Assembly: GCA_032158295.1 (NCBI GenBank)
Contig: CM063246.1
Location: 19,030,991-19,094,990, forward strand
DNA: 64,000 bases
From: Pycnopodia helianthoides
Lineage: Eukaryota; Echinodermata; Asteroidea; Forcipulatida; Asteriidae
Direction: 5' to 3'
Shown: positions 13,089 through 23,829 of the stretch, in pieces
How positions within the stretch are numbered: position 1 is the stretch's first letter
Layout of the letters: each line of letters opens with the position of its first letter
Notes under the pieces: generated by a model
Seen by the model: the letters and a program-made list of their open reading frames with translations, nothing else
Told to the model about the DNA's origin: nothing
Database searches by the model: none
Program-made: the position numbers and the translations under genes

Positions 13089-15376
13089 GAGTTTTCAAAT
13101 TTCTTAATGTTTCTTATTTCAAATTTGCAAGTCTTAAGAGCATATCAATATTTCGTACAAAGACATGTTTACACCAACTCGAACATGTCTACACAGAACA
13201 CCTTGTTTTTGTTTCTACAAAAATGTATGCCTAGTTATACTTAAAATTGGTATCCTACCACTATTTCAGTGGGAAAAGATGTGAGTATTGGGTCTTGATG
13301 CATCTCTATCATGCAACCTCTATATTTGTCATGTTCCCTGCGCATAACAATAATCATGGATACTGAATCTCATTAAATCAAAGAGGGGGCCTGGCTATTT
13401 TCCCCTCCAGCCCTCGTTTGGTCACATTGATTTTTAAATGAAGATCAAACAAAAGACAGCAGCACAATGTGTTGTATCATCTTCTGACAACCACAACATC
13501 CTACTTTTTAAATGTCAGTGCCAAGGTCGTACATGTACGATCTATCTTTTTTACTGGTGTGCGACCCATAATATACATGTGATCACAAGAGGGCATTATC
13601 ACTCTAACGAGAAAAACTATTGACTTTGGGATGTACCGAAGCAACAGCAAGATACATTTTGTTTGGTGAGAAAGACCTTTTTTATTTATTTTTTTATTTA
13701 CAGAATTTCAAAAAAATAATTTTTTAAGCTGGGCATTTTAGGTTCAAAACGCAGAAAAAGTGGGCACTGAAAGAGTTTAAGAAAGAACAATCTGTATCAT
13801 GTTAGTCAAGCCAACACAAAAAAAGTCTGTAGAAAGAATGGCACTCAATCTTTTTGACATCATGCACTTCCAGAGTTCACCAGCACTTGTCAACAATGAT
13901 GTGGCATTGAGCAGAGCTGGCACTATGTTAGGGCAACTCTGGGTCGTCTAGGAATGCCCTGTGCCAGGGTACAAAACAATAGGCCCATTGTTGGGACTTG
14001 CCAGTGCAAGCTTCTAGTTCTAGTTATTTTTTCCACAACCAGCTTTTTTATTTCCAAAAGGTACAAAAAGAACGAGAGATGTGTACGTGCATTTTTTAGG
14101 AGCTGAATGAGATTCTTGTGTTACACACTATATCATCATTCACAACTACATTTGTAGAAGATAATGTAAGGAAATAAACCCAAATACTCACAGAGAATCT
14201 ACAGCCTTTGAAATCATAAAAACAGGCTAAGTTCTTTTTTGATATTTTGAACAAAATTAACTGTCCTGTTCAAGAAAATGAAATTGTCTCAAAAATGTTG
14301 ATGTAGTTTACTTGAAGTATGTGCATATTCTCTTCTCTTCTATATAAAATGCTCAATTGCATTACATTTTTAACCCAGTGTGGGAGGCAGAACGTGTTAC
14401 AGTCAAGCCCTACAAGTTGGTGCATAATTAAACGATGGTGTGCCCCCCTAAATGAGATTGAAAAAAGGAACAAAATAATGGTTTAATACATTAAATAGCC
14501 CCCCCCATATGTCTGGTTATGCTACTGATGAGGTGCATCTTAAATCTGAATGAAAACTGGGCATTTTGTACATTTTGTTGTATGCTCACACAAAATTAAG
14601 CTTGCACTGTGTAAGTCAGTATTTCAGGAAAACACATTTTTATGAAAGCATTTTTGTTTGTTTGTTTGTTTGTTTGTTTGTTTAGATGATCTTCCCAACA
14701 AGGAAACTCAGCAAGACTCCCACATGGAGATGTAAACGCCAAGCTGGCAAACAGCCAATCTCTCTGGTACAAACATTGGTTTAGTGTTGATGATTATGAA
14801 TTGCACAAATCAATAAATTGTGATTCGATAACCAGACGACAATACTCATTTAGTAGTTATTGTGAAATCAGCAGTTACCTTGGCCAGGATTTGAACAGAG
14901 ATTGTTTACCTCAAACTTCCAAGAATTCAAGTTTATATTATAATAACTTGTAACAGTTTGATAAATAAGGATAATTTGATGTCCGCTAATGGACTAAAGT
15001 CTTTTTGAAATGCTGTAACATTTCATTGGTTTGTTTTAAATCATATACACTATACAATTGTTTACCAACGGTTCAGTCTTAGGTAATATTCTATTTAAAA
15101 AATGGCTACTCAAGACATTCATATTAAGTCATTATTTGATACAAGTTTCTTGAAAACAGTGCAATCTTGCTTATGTTTTCTTACACAGAGGTCATCATAT
15201 GAAATTGCAAGTGCAAGATAATTGGGAACCTTGCAGAAAACAAACTGGATGTCGGCCCTTTTTATTTCATACATCAACAAGTAACGATGTTTCTGGAGGA
15301 GTAACCTTTCAATTTATCCATATTATGATCGATGGTAATTTTACTGTCTGGTCATAGGGGAAAGCAGACAAAGTGA
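13089..15376. other. No gene seen; a GTTT microsatellite at 14655-14683
   Basis: No supported coding region. About seven GTTT units lie at 14655-14683. The rest is AT-rich single-copy-looking sequence. Confidence 0.5.
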
Positions 15377-15634
15377 CTGAGTTCGTCACTGGTGAAAAAC
15401 ATCAAGCCAGACGACCATGGTCTGCGACGCATTCACCCGGCAGTCTATCTCTGGACTGGACTCTATTTTTATCCCGTCGTCACCGTTGTCCGCTCCTCTT
15501 TGAACCCAAACATTATCTCTCCAGCTGTGTGCATCCCGCGCCCCGCAGCATTCAGGACGCATCAAGAAATCTTACACAGGACTGCCCCAGGGGGGCGTCT
15601 ACACACGAAAATTGAATTGCTTGCCGTTGCCTAA
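15377..15634 (+). pseudogene. Possible remnant of a 7-transmembrane receptor exon
   Basis: An open frame with balanced composition runs to TAA at 15632-15634 and starts after an in-frame stop at 15374-15376, so no complete gene is present. The peptide holds a hydrophobic stretch followed by SSLNPNII and, 13 residues on, AAFRTHQEILHR. This order resembles TM7 (NPxxY) and helix 8 of class A GPCRs, but the Tyr is replaced by Ile and no other transmembrane exon is seen nearby. It could equally be a chance open frame in a GC-richer patch. No usable start codon or clear donor was found. Confidence 0.2.
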
Positions 15635-16095
15635 AAATGGCTCAGCCGGGGAAATGGAAATTTGATATTGGAAGTCTGGTTGACAGTGGTATGGGGGGAC
15701 ATAATATACCCATACGCTTTTTTGTTCCACTTCTTTTTTTTTCCTTGTATGGAGAGAATAAATATATTCATGCTCTGGGCAGGGGCTTTCTTCATTCATT
15801 GAGTGAGACTTTTATGTTGGGTGGAGATTGGTTGTAAGGAATGAAGACGAATGAAGAGGATCATTTCATAACAAAATGAAGAGAAAACAAAATTACTCGA
15901 GAACTTTCTCATCAGTAGTATTACCTCTTTGCACTACCTGCCAAGATATTAAAGATGAATTTCGAAGTAACTAGCATATTTGCCTCAATACCAATTTTGT
16001 TATCATTTTGATGTCTCTTGTACATTATTTGTTTGCTCATGTAACAGTTTTAAGAAACCTGAAACAAAATTGTTGAACAGTTTTTTTTAATGCAT
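15635..16095. other. No gene seen
   Basis: AT-rich sequence with no supported gene, RNA or repeat. Confidence 0.45.
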
Positions 16096-16920
16096 GATTT
16101 GGGTCGAGCGTACACATGTTGATTCACTGTGAATCTGTAAGCTTACAGGAGGCTTCATCTGTATGTAGGTTCAAAGCCTACCTACACACGTTAAGGCACT
16201 GTGAATCCACAAGCATACACAGGGCTCCATACGGATGTATGGGCAAGCATACAGGAGATTTTTTATGTACGAAGGGTAAAGCCTACACATGTTAAAGGTA
16301 CACGTTGCCTTGGATCGGTCGAGTTGGTCTATAAAAAGTGTTTGTAACCGTTTGTTATAAAATGCATATGGTTAGAAAGATAATTTAAAAGTAGAATACA
16401 ATGATCCACACAAATATGCCTCGAAATTGCGTGGTTTCCCTTGAACTTTGCGAACTAACACAGGTCGGCCATTTTGTGGAGTCAAAAGTTTGACTCCATA
16501 AAATGGCCGACTGTGTTAGTTCACGATGTAAAAGGAAAATCACGCAATTTCGAGGCATATTTGTGTGGTTCATTGTATTCTACTTTTAAAACATCTTTTT
16601 TAACCACATGCATTTTATAACAAACGGTTTACACACGCTTTTTATAGACCAACTCGGCCGAATCAAGGCAACGTGTACCTTTAAGTCACTAGAATCTGCA
16701 AGCTTACAGGAGGCTTCATGCGTTTAAAGGGTCAAGCATTCACATGTTAAATCACTGTGAATCTGCAAGCTTTCATACAGATGTAGGGTCAAGTGTACAC
16801 ATGTTAAAGTCAATGTTATTATGCAAGATTACAGAAAGCTTCATTCGATGTAGGGTCATAGCATAAAAATGTTACGTCATTGTTACGACATGTTAAAGTA
16901 GACTTTATATGTAGGGTTAA
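16096..16920. repeat. Diverged ~65-75 bp tandem array, copy A
   Basis: Units share TTAAGTCACTGTGAATC, CTGCAAGCTTACAGGAGGCT and GTAGGGTCAAGC. About eight degenerate units are visible. The array is split by the foldback element at 16296-16680, which sits in the TTAA of a unit. The same repeat forms a second array at 45010-46170. Confidence 0.75.
16296..16680. mobile_element. 385 bp foldback MITE flanked by TTAA
   Basis: Nearly the whole element is one inverted repeat: the left arm starts AGGTACACGTTGCCTTG and the right arm ends with its complement, and pairing continues to a centre near 16490 (TCAAAAGTTTGA). TTAA lies on both sides (16292-16295, 16681-16684), as expected for a TTAA-specific (piggyBac-type) transposase. 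It has no coding capacity. Confidence 0.82.
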
Positions 16921-17128
16921 GCATAGGCTACAGCGCAAATATCCTGTCCCATTGAGTAGCGTACAATTTCAAGCTGACCAATCACGTACTTTCCAGTCAA
17001 TTGAAATGAGACATCACGTCATGGAACAGTCTTTCAATCTACATACAATTTTATGATTCAACCTCAGGATAATTTGAACTCTGAACTATGTACTGCTACA
17101 ATATCGTCTTGTCTCGTAAGGAAACTTA

Positions 17129-17242
17129 GGCCGTGTCCAAATTGGATCGTCCCGTCATAATGCGTTGAAGTATAGGACGTCCTTGCAACACCTTTAGCAA
17201 CAGTATACTCTTGAAGCTGTAGCTGCCAATTTGGATACGGCC
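17129..17242. mobile_element. 114 bp MITE of the GGCCGTGTCC family
   Basis: Ends GGCCGTGTCCAAATTGG and CCAATTTGGATACGGCC are inverted repeats, and TA lies on each side. The interior includes GCGTTGAAGT..AGGACGTCC and TAGCAACA, shared with the copies at 53451-53589 and, in reverse, 54928-55059. Confidence 0.75.
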
Positions 17243-17819
17243 TAACTCTGGTTTCAAAGTTTTATACTTTGAGGCATTGTTTTGATGTTCAAAACATAGT
17301 CGCCATAAAGAGTTTGCCACAGAGAGTCAATTCCTCACAGTTCCTCCTGGGGGGAAGAAAAGTTGAAATCCTTTGTGATGTACGCTATTATTGATTATAT
17401 CTTTCTGGTAGTGAAGCCAAGGGACTCTATGTGACTATGAAGATACCTGTGTAGAGAAGATGTTGAGGAAACTGACTTGGTAAAACTAGTTTAATTTATG
17501 GGTGAGCTCAGCTGAGGTCAACAAGAATCATTCTTTTTGTTGTGTTGGTGGATATTTAGCAAGGTCAAAGGATTCAAATGCACAGACCTCAGCTGTAACG
17601 GATGCACCGACATGACATATTCAAATGTAAGGTATCGTATAAGACTACAGTATTTTGGTGCGCTGTTGTTTGCACGCATAAAACAGCGCAAGTTCTCAGT
17701 CATCGTGCTATGCCCCAGTACTGCATCTTTCTGTTCTTTTATGTGTTTTTATGGGAACCTGCGGCACACAGTCTCTTCGGTTCGGACCATCATTGGTATT
17801 TCAGCCCCATCATGTTGAC

Positions 17820-18295
17820 ATTGCATTGGATAAACTGGACAGTAACAATGACAAAACCAACTTCTGCATGAATCAAGTTAAGGTAGATCAGTTGGCAAAA
17901 CTATTTGAATGAGGAATGAGAATACTACTGGTAAAATAAAACAATGACAAACCAACTTCTGCATGAATCAAGACGAGGTAGATCATAACAAATGTTGGGA
18001 AAAACTCTGAATCGAGAAAAGAGACACATCATTGGTGTATTGTAACAAAAAACTGGCAAAAACTATCTTTGAATCAGCGAGAAAACATGGGTCATAATGA
18101 CAAACCAACTTCTGCATGAATCAAGACATGGTAGATCATAACAAATGTTGGGAAATGTTTTTTTCTCACATAGAATGGTGTGTTAGCTGCAGTCAGATCA
18201 CCCAGCTACTGAGTAGAGTTCAAGGCCTACCTCAAGAGTCATCTCCAAAAGGTAAAATCAAAGCTTCGCATTAGTTATCATGTCAGTAGTAAGCA
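17820..18295 (-). repeat. Composite repeat, minus copy: minisatellite and conserved body
   Basis: Three spaced copies of ACCAACTTCTGCATGAATCA (about 17853, 17951, 18106), the later two followed by GTAGATCATAACAAATGTTG. After them comes a conserved block (18175-18295) with GCTGCAGTCAGATCACCCAG and CCAAAAGGTAAAATCAAAGC. All of this recurs in reverse complement at 38560-39950, next to a SINE head, in the mirrored order. Confidence 0.75.
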
Positions 18296-18541
18296 CAAGG
18301 GAAACTGAATGGGTAAATTTTAAACAGTTTTGGGTGAGAACAAAGAAAATTGACTAGAGCAGGATTTTAACCATTGGGACCCATGGGAGACCAGTGGTTG
18401 CCACTGAATGGGCCACCCAGTTGAAATAAGAAATAAATAAATAAACCAACAACCTCCGGATTTATCGTGCCGACGCTGTGCCAACTGAACTATCTTCCCT
18501 ATGTTGGCAGTCTCCCTACATGGTGCCAACATTTCTCAGTG
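18296..18541 (-). repeat. tRNA-derived SINE (family B), minus strand, with small nested insertion
   Basis: Read on the minus strand it has an A-box-like ATAGTTCAGTTGGCACAG, then the body and a degenerate B box. It matches 38373-38560 (+) and 45664-45842 (-). Compared with those, it carries about 75 extra bases (18383-18457 region) ending in an AAAT repeat and bounded by AACCA on both sides, which looks like a small retroposed insertion with a target duplication. Confidence 0.68.
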
Positions 18542-18560
18542 TGTTGTTTACATTCCAATT

Positions 18561-18725
18561 GTCGATTTCACCAAACTCTTCCTAACTTTGGATTAATCTT
18601 AGGACTTAGTACGAGTTAAGTTCCGTATCCATAAATGTTAGGACACATTGAACCCATCCTAAGTTAGGACGAGTTACTCATCCTAACTCGAGATAGGATT
18701 AATCCTAGCGCTTTGTGAAATAGGC
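18561..18725. mobile_element. ~165 bp MITE with TTTCACAAA-type ends
   Basis: The left end GTCGATTTCACCAAA pairs with the right end TTTGTGAAATAGGC. The interior is a set of complementary blocks (ATCCTAAGTTAGGACGAGTT, TCATCCTAACTCGAGATAGG) that would fold into hairpins. It is non-coding. Confidence 0.65.
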
Positions 18726-19544
18726 TGCAGGTATTGCCTGCTTAATTTCAGCCTAATTTTTTGCTTAACAGTTTTCTGCTAAGCAATACGAGTCACAGAT
18801 GGTACATGTGATATGGTATTTTGGCTGGTAGCCTCATTCTGTTAAGCAAAATTTTATATTTTGTGCTTAAGCAGCTCTCTAAATTGGGCCCAGATGAGGT
18901 ACGGTATTGGCAAAGGTAGCAATGAAGTCCAGCATTTTTGTTAAGCATTAAACTCTAAAAGAAAGAACTTGAGCTACTTTGATGGAAAGCTGTTTTATGT
19001 TTACTTTAAACAAAAATACAACAGCTTTTTGAATTAGGAAAACTAACATTAGAAATAATGGGTAAACCAGTTTTCTGCTGGTTTGCTGTTTTATTTGAAA
19101 AACGTCTGCTGAAATTAAATTTCTGTAATTGTGGTCCTCAAATTTGTGTTAAATATTTGATCTTCTGCCTCTCAGCCTCGTTTTGAAAACATTTGTACAT
19201 GTATAAACGGTAATTAAAGAAAGATGGATGTAAAATGAACATCACTGCCATAATATAAGACTATTGAACCCCTAAAAAACACATAAACACAAGGAGTTGT
19301 CTCTGCTTGAGTTGTTGGTACTAAAACATTGATTAATGGGTTTTCATCTTTGTTCATTACAGGTTTGGAGAAACGTTTAGAGTGCAGACAAAACCTGATG
19401 CACTGGTCTCCTCTGAAATCTTCTGATCCTCAACAAGACAAAGACACTGTTGCAGCCTTGCAACTATCAACATGTGATGGAAACAAGAAGAGGATTATAA
19501 CTATGGACAAAAGTGATTATTTCTACTGAGTGTCGGGATAAGAA
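18726..19544. other. No gene seen
   Basis: AT-rich sequence. A TTAAGCAAAA / TTTTGCTTAA inverted pair lies at about 18768-18870. Nothing else is recognised. Confidence 0.45.
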
Positions 19545-20098
19545 ACCTGAAAAGCATCCTGAGAACCATCGCCATTTTAGTTTAAGTAAACAGTTTAGAG
19601 CTAATGTTTCGCTAAAACTGTCCATGTCTTGAAGATGATGAAGTTACTTTCAACAGTATGGAACAACGTGAAGCAAACTCTTTAAAAAGGTAATTTTCTT
19701 ATATATGTAATGTAAGAAACTTTTTAAACTGCAACACAGCTAATGTTGTGCTGAAACTTTCCATATCTTTGAAGATGATAAAGTTACTTTCAACAAGATT
19801 GAATGACTTGAAACAAACTCTTTGAAAAAGACAAGTTTTATAGATGTTATAGTAAAGAAACTTTTGAAAGTGCAATATTAATGCAAGTCAATTGAAGTCA
19901 TCACTGAAGAAAGTGATCTTAGAATAATCAGCGAGTCAAGTGTCATGAAGACGATATTTAAAACTACGAACCAAAGCTTGAGTCTTCATAATTTTCCTTT
20001 TGGCAAGCACGTCTGTTAAGAGAAGAGTCTTCATGAACATTTTCCCATAACAATATTGGAAAAAATGAAGCAACCTTAAAAGCAGCCTGAGAACCATC
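19545..20098. repeat. Host tandem repeat (~136 bp) interrupted by a LINE
   Basis: Two adjacent units share AGCTAATGTT, AAACT(G/T)TCCAT, GAAGATGAT, AAGTTACTTTCAACA and CAAACTCTTT (19600-19690, 19735-19830). The sequence CCTGAGAACCATC occurs at 19559-19571 and 20086-20098. In the first copy it is followed by CATTTTAGTTTAAGTAAACA; after the second, the matching CATTTTGATTTAAGTAAACA is found only at about 22815, across the LINE. Confidence 0.7.
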
Positions 20099-20116
20099 AT
20101 CATCATCATGTCGGTT

Positions 20117-20407
20117 TTAAGGCCGTTGTCCAGTCTGTTCTGGGTTGGCCTGTTTTCTCCCTATGGCTCTCCTCCACTTGGCCCTGTCCGTCGCATCCCT
20201 TGCATTGACTCCAAGCAGTTGCATGTCGTTTGACACAGAGCTCTGCCACGTCTTGCGCGGTCGGCCAACGGGTGTGGGCCCACCCACAATTACGTTGGTA
20301 CACCTCTTGACCCAGTTGACATCCTCCTTTAATTCTCTCCCCTCCACTCCGATTCTCCTCCTCAGCTCCTCACTTGACAGCCTGTCAGCCGGAGACACCC
20401 CGCACAT
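20117..20407 (-). pseudogene. LINE C-terminal tail
   Basis: A 96-codon minus-strand frame beginning MCGVSPADRLSSEELRRRIG and containing VGRPRKTWQ and ARDATDRAKWRRAIG, features of the C-terminal tail of RTE-like ORFs. Between the ELRRRIG and WVKRC blocks, relatives usually carry a longer RWFGHV segment; it is missing here, which points to a small internal deletion. Confidence 0.75.
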
Positions 20408-20532
20408 TCACCTGATTATTCTCATCTCTGCTTGTTCCATTTGCTGGATGTGCCCCACCCTTGAGGGCCATGTCTCGCAGCCGTACACCATGCAGCTCCG
20501 GACACAGGCTGTGTATACCTGGCCCTTCATCT

Positions 20533-21153
20533 TCAGGGGCAGCGTCTGGATGTCAAAAATGGGGCAAGCTCCCTTAACTTCTTCCACCCACTCCTCACGC
20601 GTGATGTCACTGCTGCATCTGATCCTCCCTCAGCACCCAGCATGTCACCCAGGTAGCAGAACGACTCCACCACCTCATACGTGTCGCCGCAGACCTCTAG
20701 ACCTGCTTCTCTCATCTCCGGCCGTGGACCGTCACCCCGACATCTCATACAGGAGAACGTGGTGCTGGCAGCCTGAAGACTACCCCTCACGCCACTACAT
20801 CGCCTGTGGACCCACTTCCTACTCGTTGTACACTGGATTGAGTTGGCAGCTACACCCTTCCCACACACACCACACGACCATGCACCAGAACTCATCATTG
20901 GCCCGCCGCTGACTTGACTAACCATCACCTTGGTCTTCCCGGCGTTGATCTTCAGACCCTTAGATTCCAGACACGCTCTCCATGCTGCAATCTTTGCCTG
21001 TAACTGCTCTTTTGTCTCTGCTATAAGAACCAGGTCGTCTGCATACAGCAGTTCCCAGGGCAACCCGCCTTGGGTCTCACTGGACACCACGTCCATCACA
21101 GTAGCAAACAGCAGGGGGCTCAGTACCGAGCCCTGGTGTACACTAACCTTCAC
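20533..21153 (-). pseudogene. LINE reverse transcriptase, C-terminal part with YADD box and zinc-binding segment
   Basis: A 206-codon minus-strand frame that continues the RT. HQGSVLSPLLF and ELLYADDLVLIAE are RT motifs B and C (YADD at residues 37-40). Residues 80-130 contain CGVCGKG..., WVHRRCSG and CMRCRGD, a PHD/zinc-finger-like segment; one expected Cys after the Gln-Cys pair seems replaced (CTTSRKWVH). The following SFCYLGDMLGAEGG block is typical of the C-terminal region of this LINE group. The frame is lost at 20533. Confidence 0.83.
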
Positions 21154-21189
21154 CTCAAAACTCCTACTATCCCCTGCGCCTGTCCTCGC

Positions 21190-22017
21190 CTACGTACTAG
21201 CACCAGTGTACAACATCATCACTGCTCTCACCAGCCATTCCTCCACACTCCGCTTCCTCAAGGCCCATCGCACAAGCTCCCTTGGCGCCCGGTCAAAAGC
21301 CTTCTCAAGATTCACAAACTCGAGGTAGAGCTTCTTCTTCTTGGCCAGAAATTTTTCCTGCAGCTGTCGTACAATGAAAATGGTGTCAGTAGTTCCTCTA
21401 CCCGGCATAAAGTCAAACTGCATCTCGTCAATCTCCACCTGCATCCTCAGACGTACCTCAAGAACTCTCTCCCACACCTTCATCGCCTGCTCCAGGATCT
21501 TGATGGCCCTGAAAGAACCACACTCCAATGGGTCACCCTTGCCCTTGAACAGGGGAACTAACATGCTGTTCTGCCAATCTGTGGGAATACGGCCTTCTGC
21601 CAAAATGGAATTGCACAATGCCGTCAACCACTGTACACTGACACCTGCAGAGACCTTCAACATCTCACTAACCACTCCAGATGGACCAGCGGCCTTCCCA
21701 GACTTGGTGTGCTTCAGTGCCTGAGCCACCTCCCATTCTTCAATAAGGCAAAATGGACTCTCCACCACTTCACTTTCCACCTCCCTGTCCCACTCATTCT
21801 CCACATTGAGCAGTCGCTCCATGCATCTCCTCCACACCTCCTGCACACCTTCACAATCCGTCACAACCTTCCTCATCCTTGACACAGCTCGCACTATAGT
21901 CACATCCTGCCGCTCCTTCGCCATCTGCTTAGCAATCTTAAAAAAGTGCCTCCTACCCTCACCACTCCGTAGATCCACTGCAAACTCCCTTCTCTTTGCA
22001 TCTTGTGCCATCCACAC
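21190..22017 (-). pseudogene. LINE reverse transcriptase, N-terminal part
   Basis: A 275-codon minus-strand frame. Recognisable RT blocks in order include the fingers motif GKAAGPSGVVSEMLK, then LVPLFKGKGDPLECGSFRAI, QFDFMPGRGTTDTIFIVRQL and the motif A region LYLEFVNLEKAFDRAPRELV. In family members motif A normally reads FVDLEKAFD; here the first catalytic Asp is Asn (FVNLEKAFD), so the enzyme would probably be inactive. The frame breaks at 21190, with the rest continuing in another frame at 21153. Confidence 0.85.
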
Positions 22018-22035
22018 CTGTCTCCGTGATATCCG

Positions 22036-22560
22036 CTAACCTATCTGTCTCCTCATCCGATGACTTCCATATCTTCTCATCAACTGCATTCCTGACCTCT
22101 TCAATCCGCCATCATAACCATCTGCAGCCGCACCCAGGTGGCCATTGAGATCACCTCCCACGACGACAGCCTCTCTCTGTTGCAGCCTTGAGACTACCCT
22201 AACCATCTGGTCCAAGAAGGAATCCTTCTCTTCCTGTGACCTCCCGACTTGTGGGGCATAGGCCGAGATAACATTGACCAGTAGCTTTACCAACAGGATT
22301 CGTTCACTGCTCGCTGAACCACCATCACCTGGTCAACCACCGTTCCGCCAGCATTATCCCGACACCTCCACTCCCGTCATCAGTGCCCTTCCAGAAGAAC
22401 TGGTACCGCTCACCCCTCCTACCAAGCCACCTTGCACTACCTCCCTTCCACTCCTCACCATCGCATCCACCACCTCCCCAGACCTCCTCGACATGCTGCC
22501 AATGTTCTATGATGCCACCCTCAAACGCTCATCTTCCCCCTCCTGTTCTGCCCTCCCCGC
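22036..22560 (-). pseudogene. LINE endonuclease (APE-type) fragment
   Basis: Around 22456-22330 the minus strand reads RYQFFWKGTDDGSGGVGIML, then breaks at a stop. From 22293 it resumes with VISAYAPQVGRSQEEKDSF and VVVGGDLNGHLGA. The SAYAPQ and GDLNGH blocks are standard APE-endonuclease motifs (the Asn/Asp residues coordinate catalysis in the family). The frame ends at 22036 before the downstream His-containing motif, which together with the abrupt junction to RT suggests an internal deletion. Confidence 0.8.
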
Positions 22561-22814
22561 AGGATGTCGGGCGAATAGCCATCGTTACTTACTGCGGCTT
22601 GGCCTCCTCCTCCACCTTTCTGTTTGACGTAGGCTGGTGGGGCGGCCCACGGAGTACTTTAGGCTGTACCCCGCCTATACATATTACTAGCCATAGATTG
22701 AATATTGGAGCAAAGTTTCACAGCCGGATGCCCTTCCTGACGCCAACCACAAGACGACTCCTACGTCACGCTGTGGGGAGCGATGGTCATATTCTGATCT
22801 GTGACCATACATGG

Positions 22815-23353
22815 TCATTTTGATTTAAGTAAACAGTTTAGAGCTAACGTTTCGCTAAAACTTTCCATGCAGAAAAATTGATACTGTCCAGCGCTTTGGG
22901 AGGGGGTCCTCACCAGTTTTTAATCACCCAGTTTTTAATCAGAGATTTTGCTATTTTCTTATCTGTAAACTTAACCTTTTAGAGCCAGAGATTAGCTTGC
23001 TGTTCCCTGAAGTCAAGTTAAGTGCAGAGGGAATTGCCTCTACTGACATCTATAAAGACTACATGGTATAAAGGAGAGCAACCCGTATGAAAACATCAGC
23101 ATGTCATCAAGATACCCTAGCTGTTCATTGTAGAGATCATGAATGAACAACCCAGCAATTTTTAAATTGTGTAAGCTATTCTAGATGTGTTGTTAGTAAG
23201 ATGTTTTGGAAATTTTTGTATTTATCGTATGGTGGGCTGTTTTTGCAGTATATACAGTAAACATTCTTGTAAATAAGTGCACCATTGCAAGCAAGCACAT
23301 TCGCGTTTCATATGAATTAGGAGATCTATACGCAATATATGCTTTAGAGCATG
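22815..23353. other. Resumed host repeat, then no gene seen
   Basis: 22815-22870 matches the host tandem repeat interrupted by the LINE. The rest shows no supported gene or RNA. Confidence 0.5.
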
Positions 23354-23433
23354 GTTGTGCGGAGATTCGATTGTTTGTGCGAAGATACGATAAGTTGTGC
23401 GGAGATACGATAAGTTGTGCGGAGATACGATTG
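23354..23433. repeat. 20 bp tandem repeat, four units
   Basis: Units of the form GTTGTGCGGAGATACGATAA, with the second unit more diverged. A minus-strand open frame across it is an artefact of the repeat. Confidence 0.8.
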
Positions 23434-23829
23434 TGAAAAGGGACTTAGACACATGAAAGTGGCAAGGGTCACAGCTGGTGGTTGATCGTAAAGGTGCATC
23501 AGGCTCCCTGATTGGGATGGTACTGTTGTTATCACAATTATGGTTGGCTAAACGGGAGTAGTTCGTAGTCTATGCTAGGGACCATGCATGTAAGCCCTGT
23601 TTTTTAAGGGCGTGCGGGGACTGGGCGCTCTGAAAAGAGTACGAAGGCCTCTAAGATAGGGGAAGCGTGGTGGGGCTGGTATCCTGGGACCTGCTCGTGA
23701 AGGCCCTGCTATAGACTAACCCTACCAGGATAATATTGGAAATTTTTTAAGCAAATGAAATAAACCGCTTGCAATGGTGCACCTATATATTAAACCTTAT
23801 TTTCACGAATTTAATATACAATGTAATTT
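23434..23829. other. No gene seen
   Basis: Moderate GC patch around 23560-23720 without a supported frame or RNA structure. Confidence 0.4.

Larger units (their letters stand above)
20099..22814 (-). mobile_element. RTE/Daphne-like non-LTR retrotransposon, nearly full-length but broken
   Basis: Read on the minus strand, in order: a 5' region (22814-22580), an apurinic-type endonuclease region (about 22560-22036), reverse transcriptase (22017-20533) with the YADD catalytic box at 21034-21045, a Cys/His zinc-binding C-terminal segment and a C-terminal tail (20407-20117). The 3' end is a short GAT microsatellite, as is usual for RTE-group elements, and flanking host repeat sequence matches across the insertion. 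Several frameshifts, an in-frame stop in the endonuclease and an internal loss between endonuclease and RT make it non-autonomous. The clade is my inference from protein style; only a phylogeny would settle it. Confidence 0.85.

Noticed and set aside
20145..22823. Plus-strand frames of 255, 163, 146, 132 and 127 codons
   Set aside because: They are antisense to the LINE, whose minus-strand frames carry recognisable endonuclease and RT motifs.
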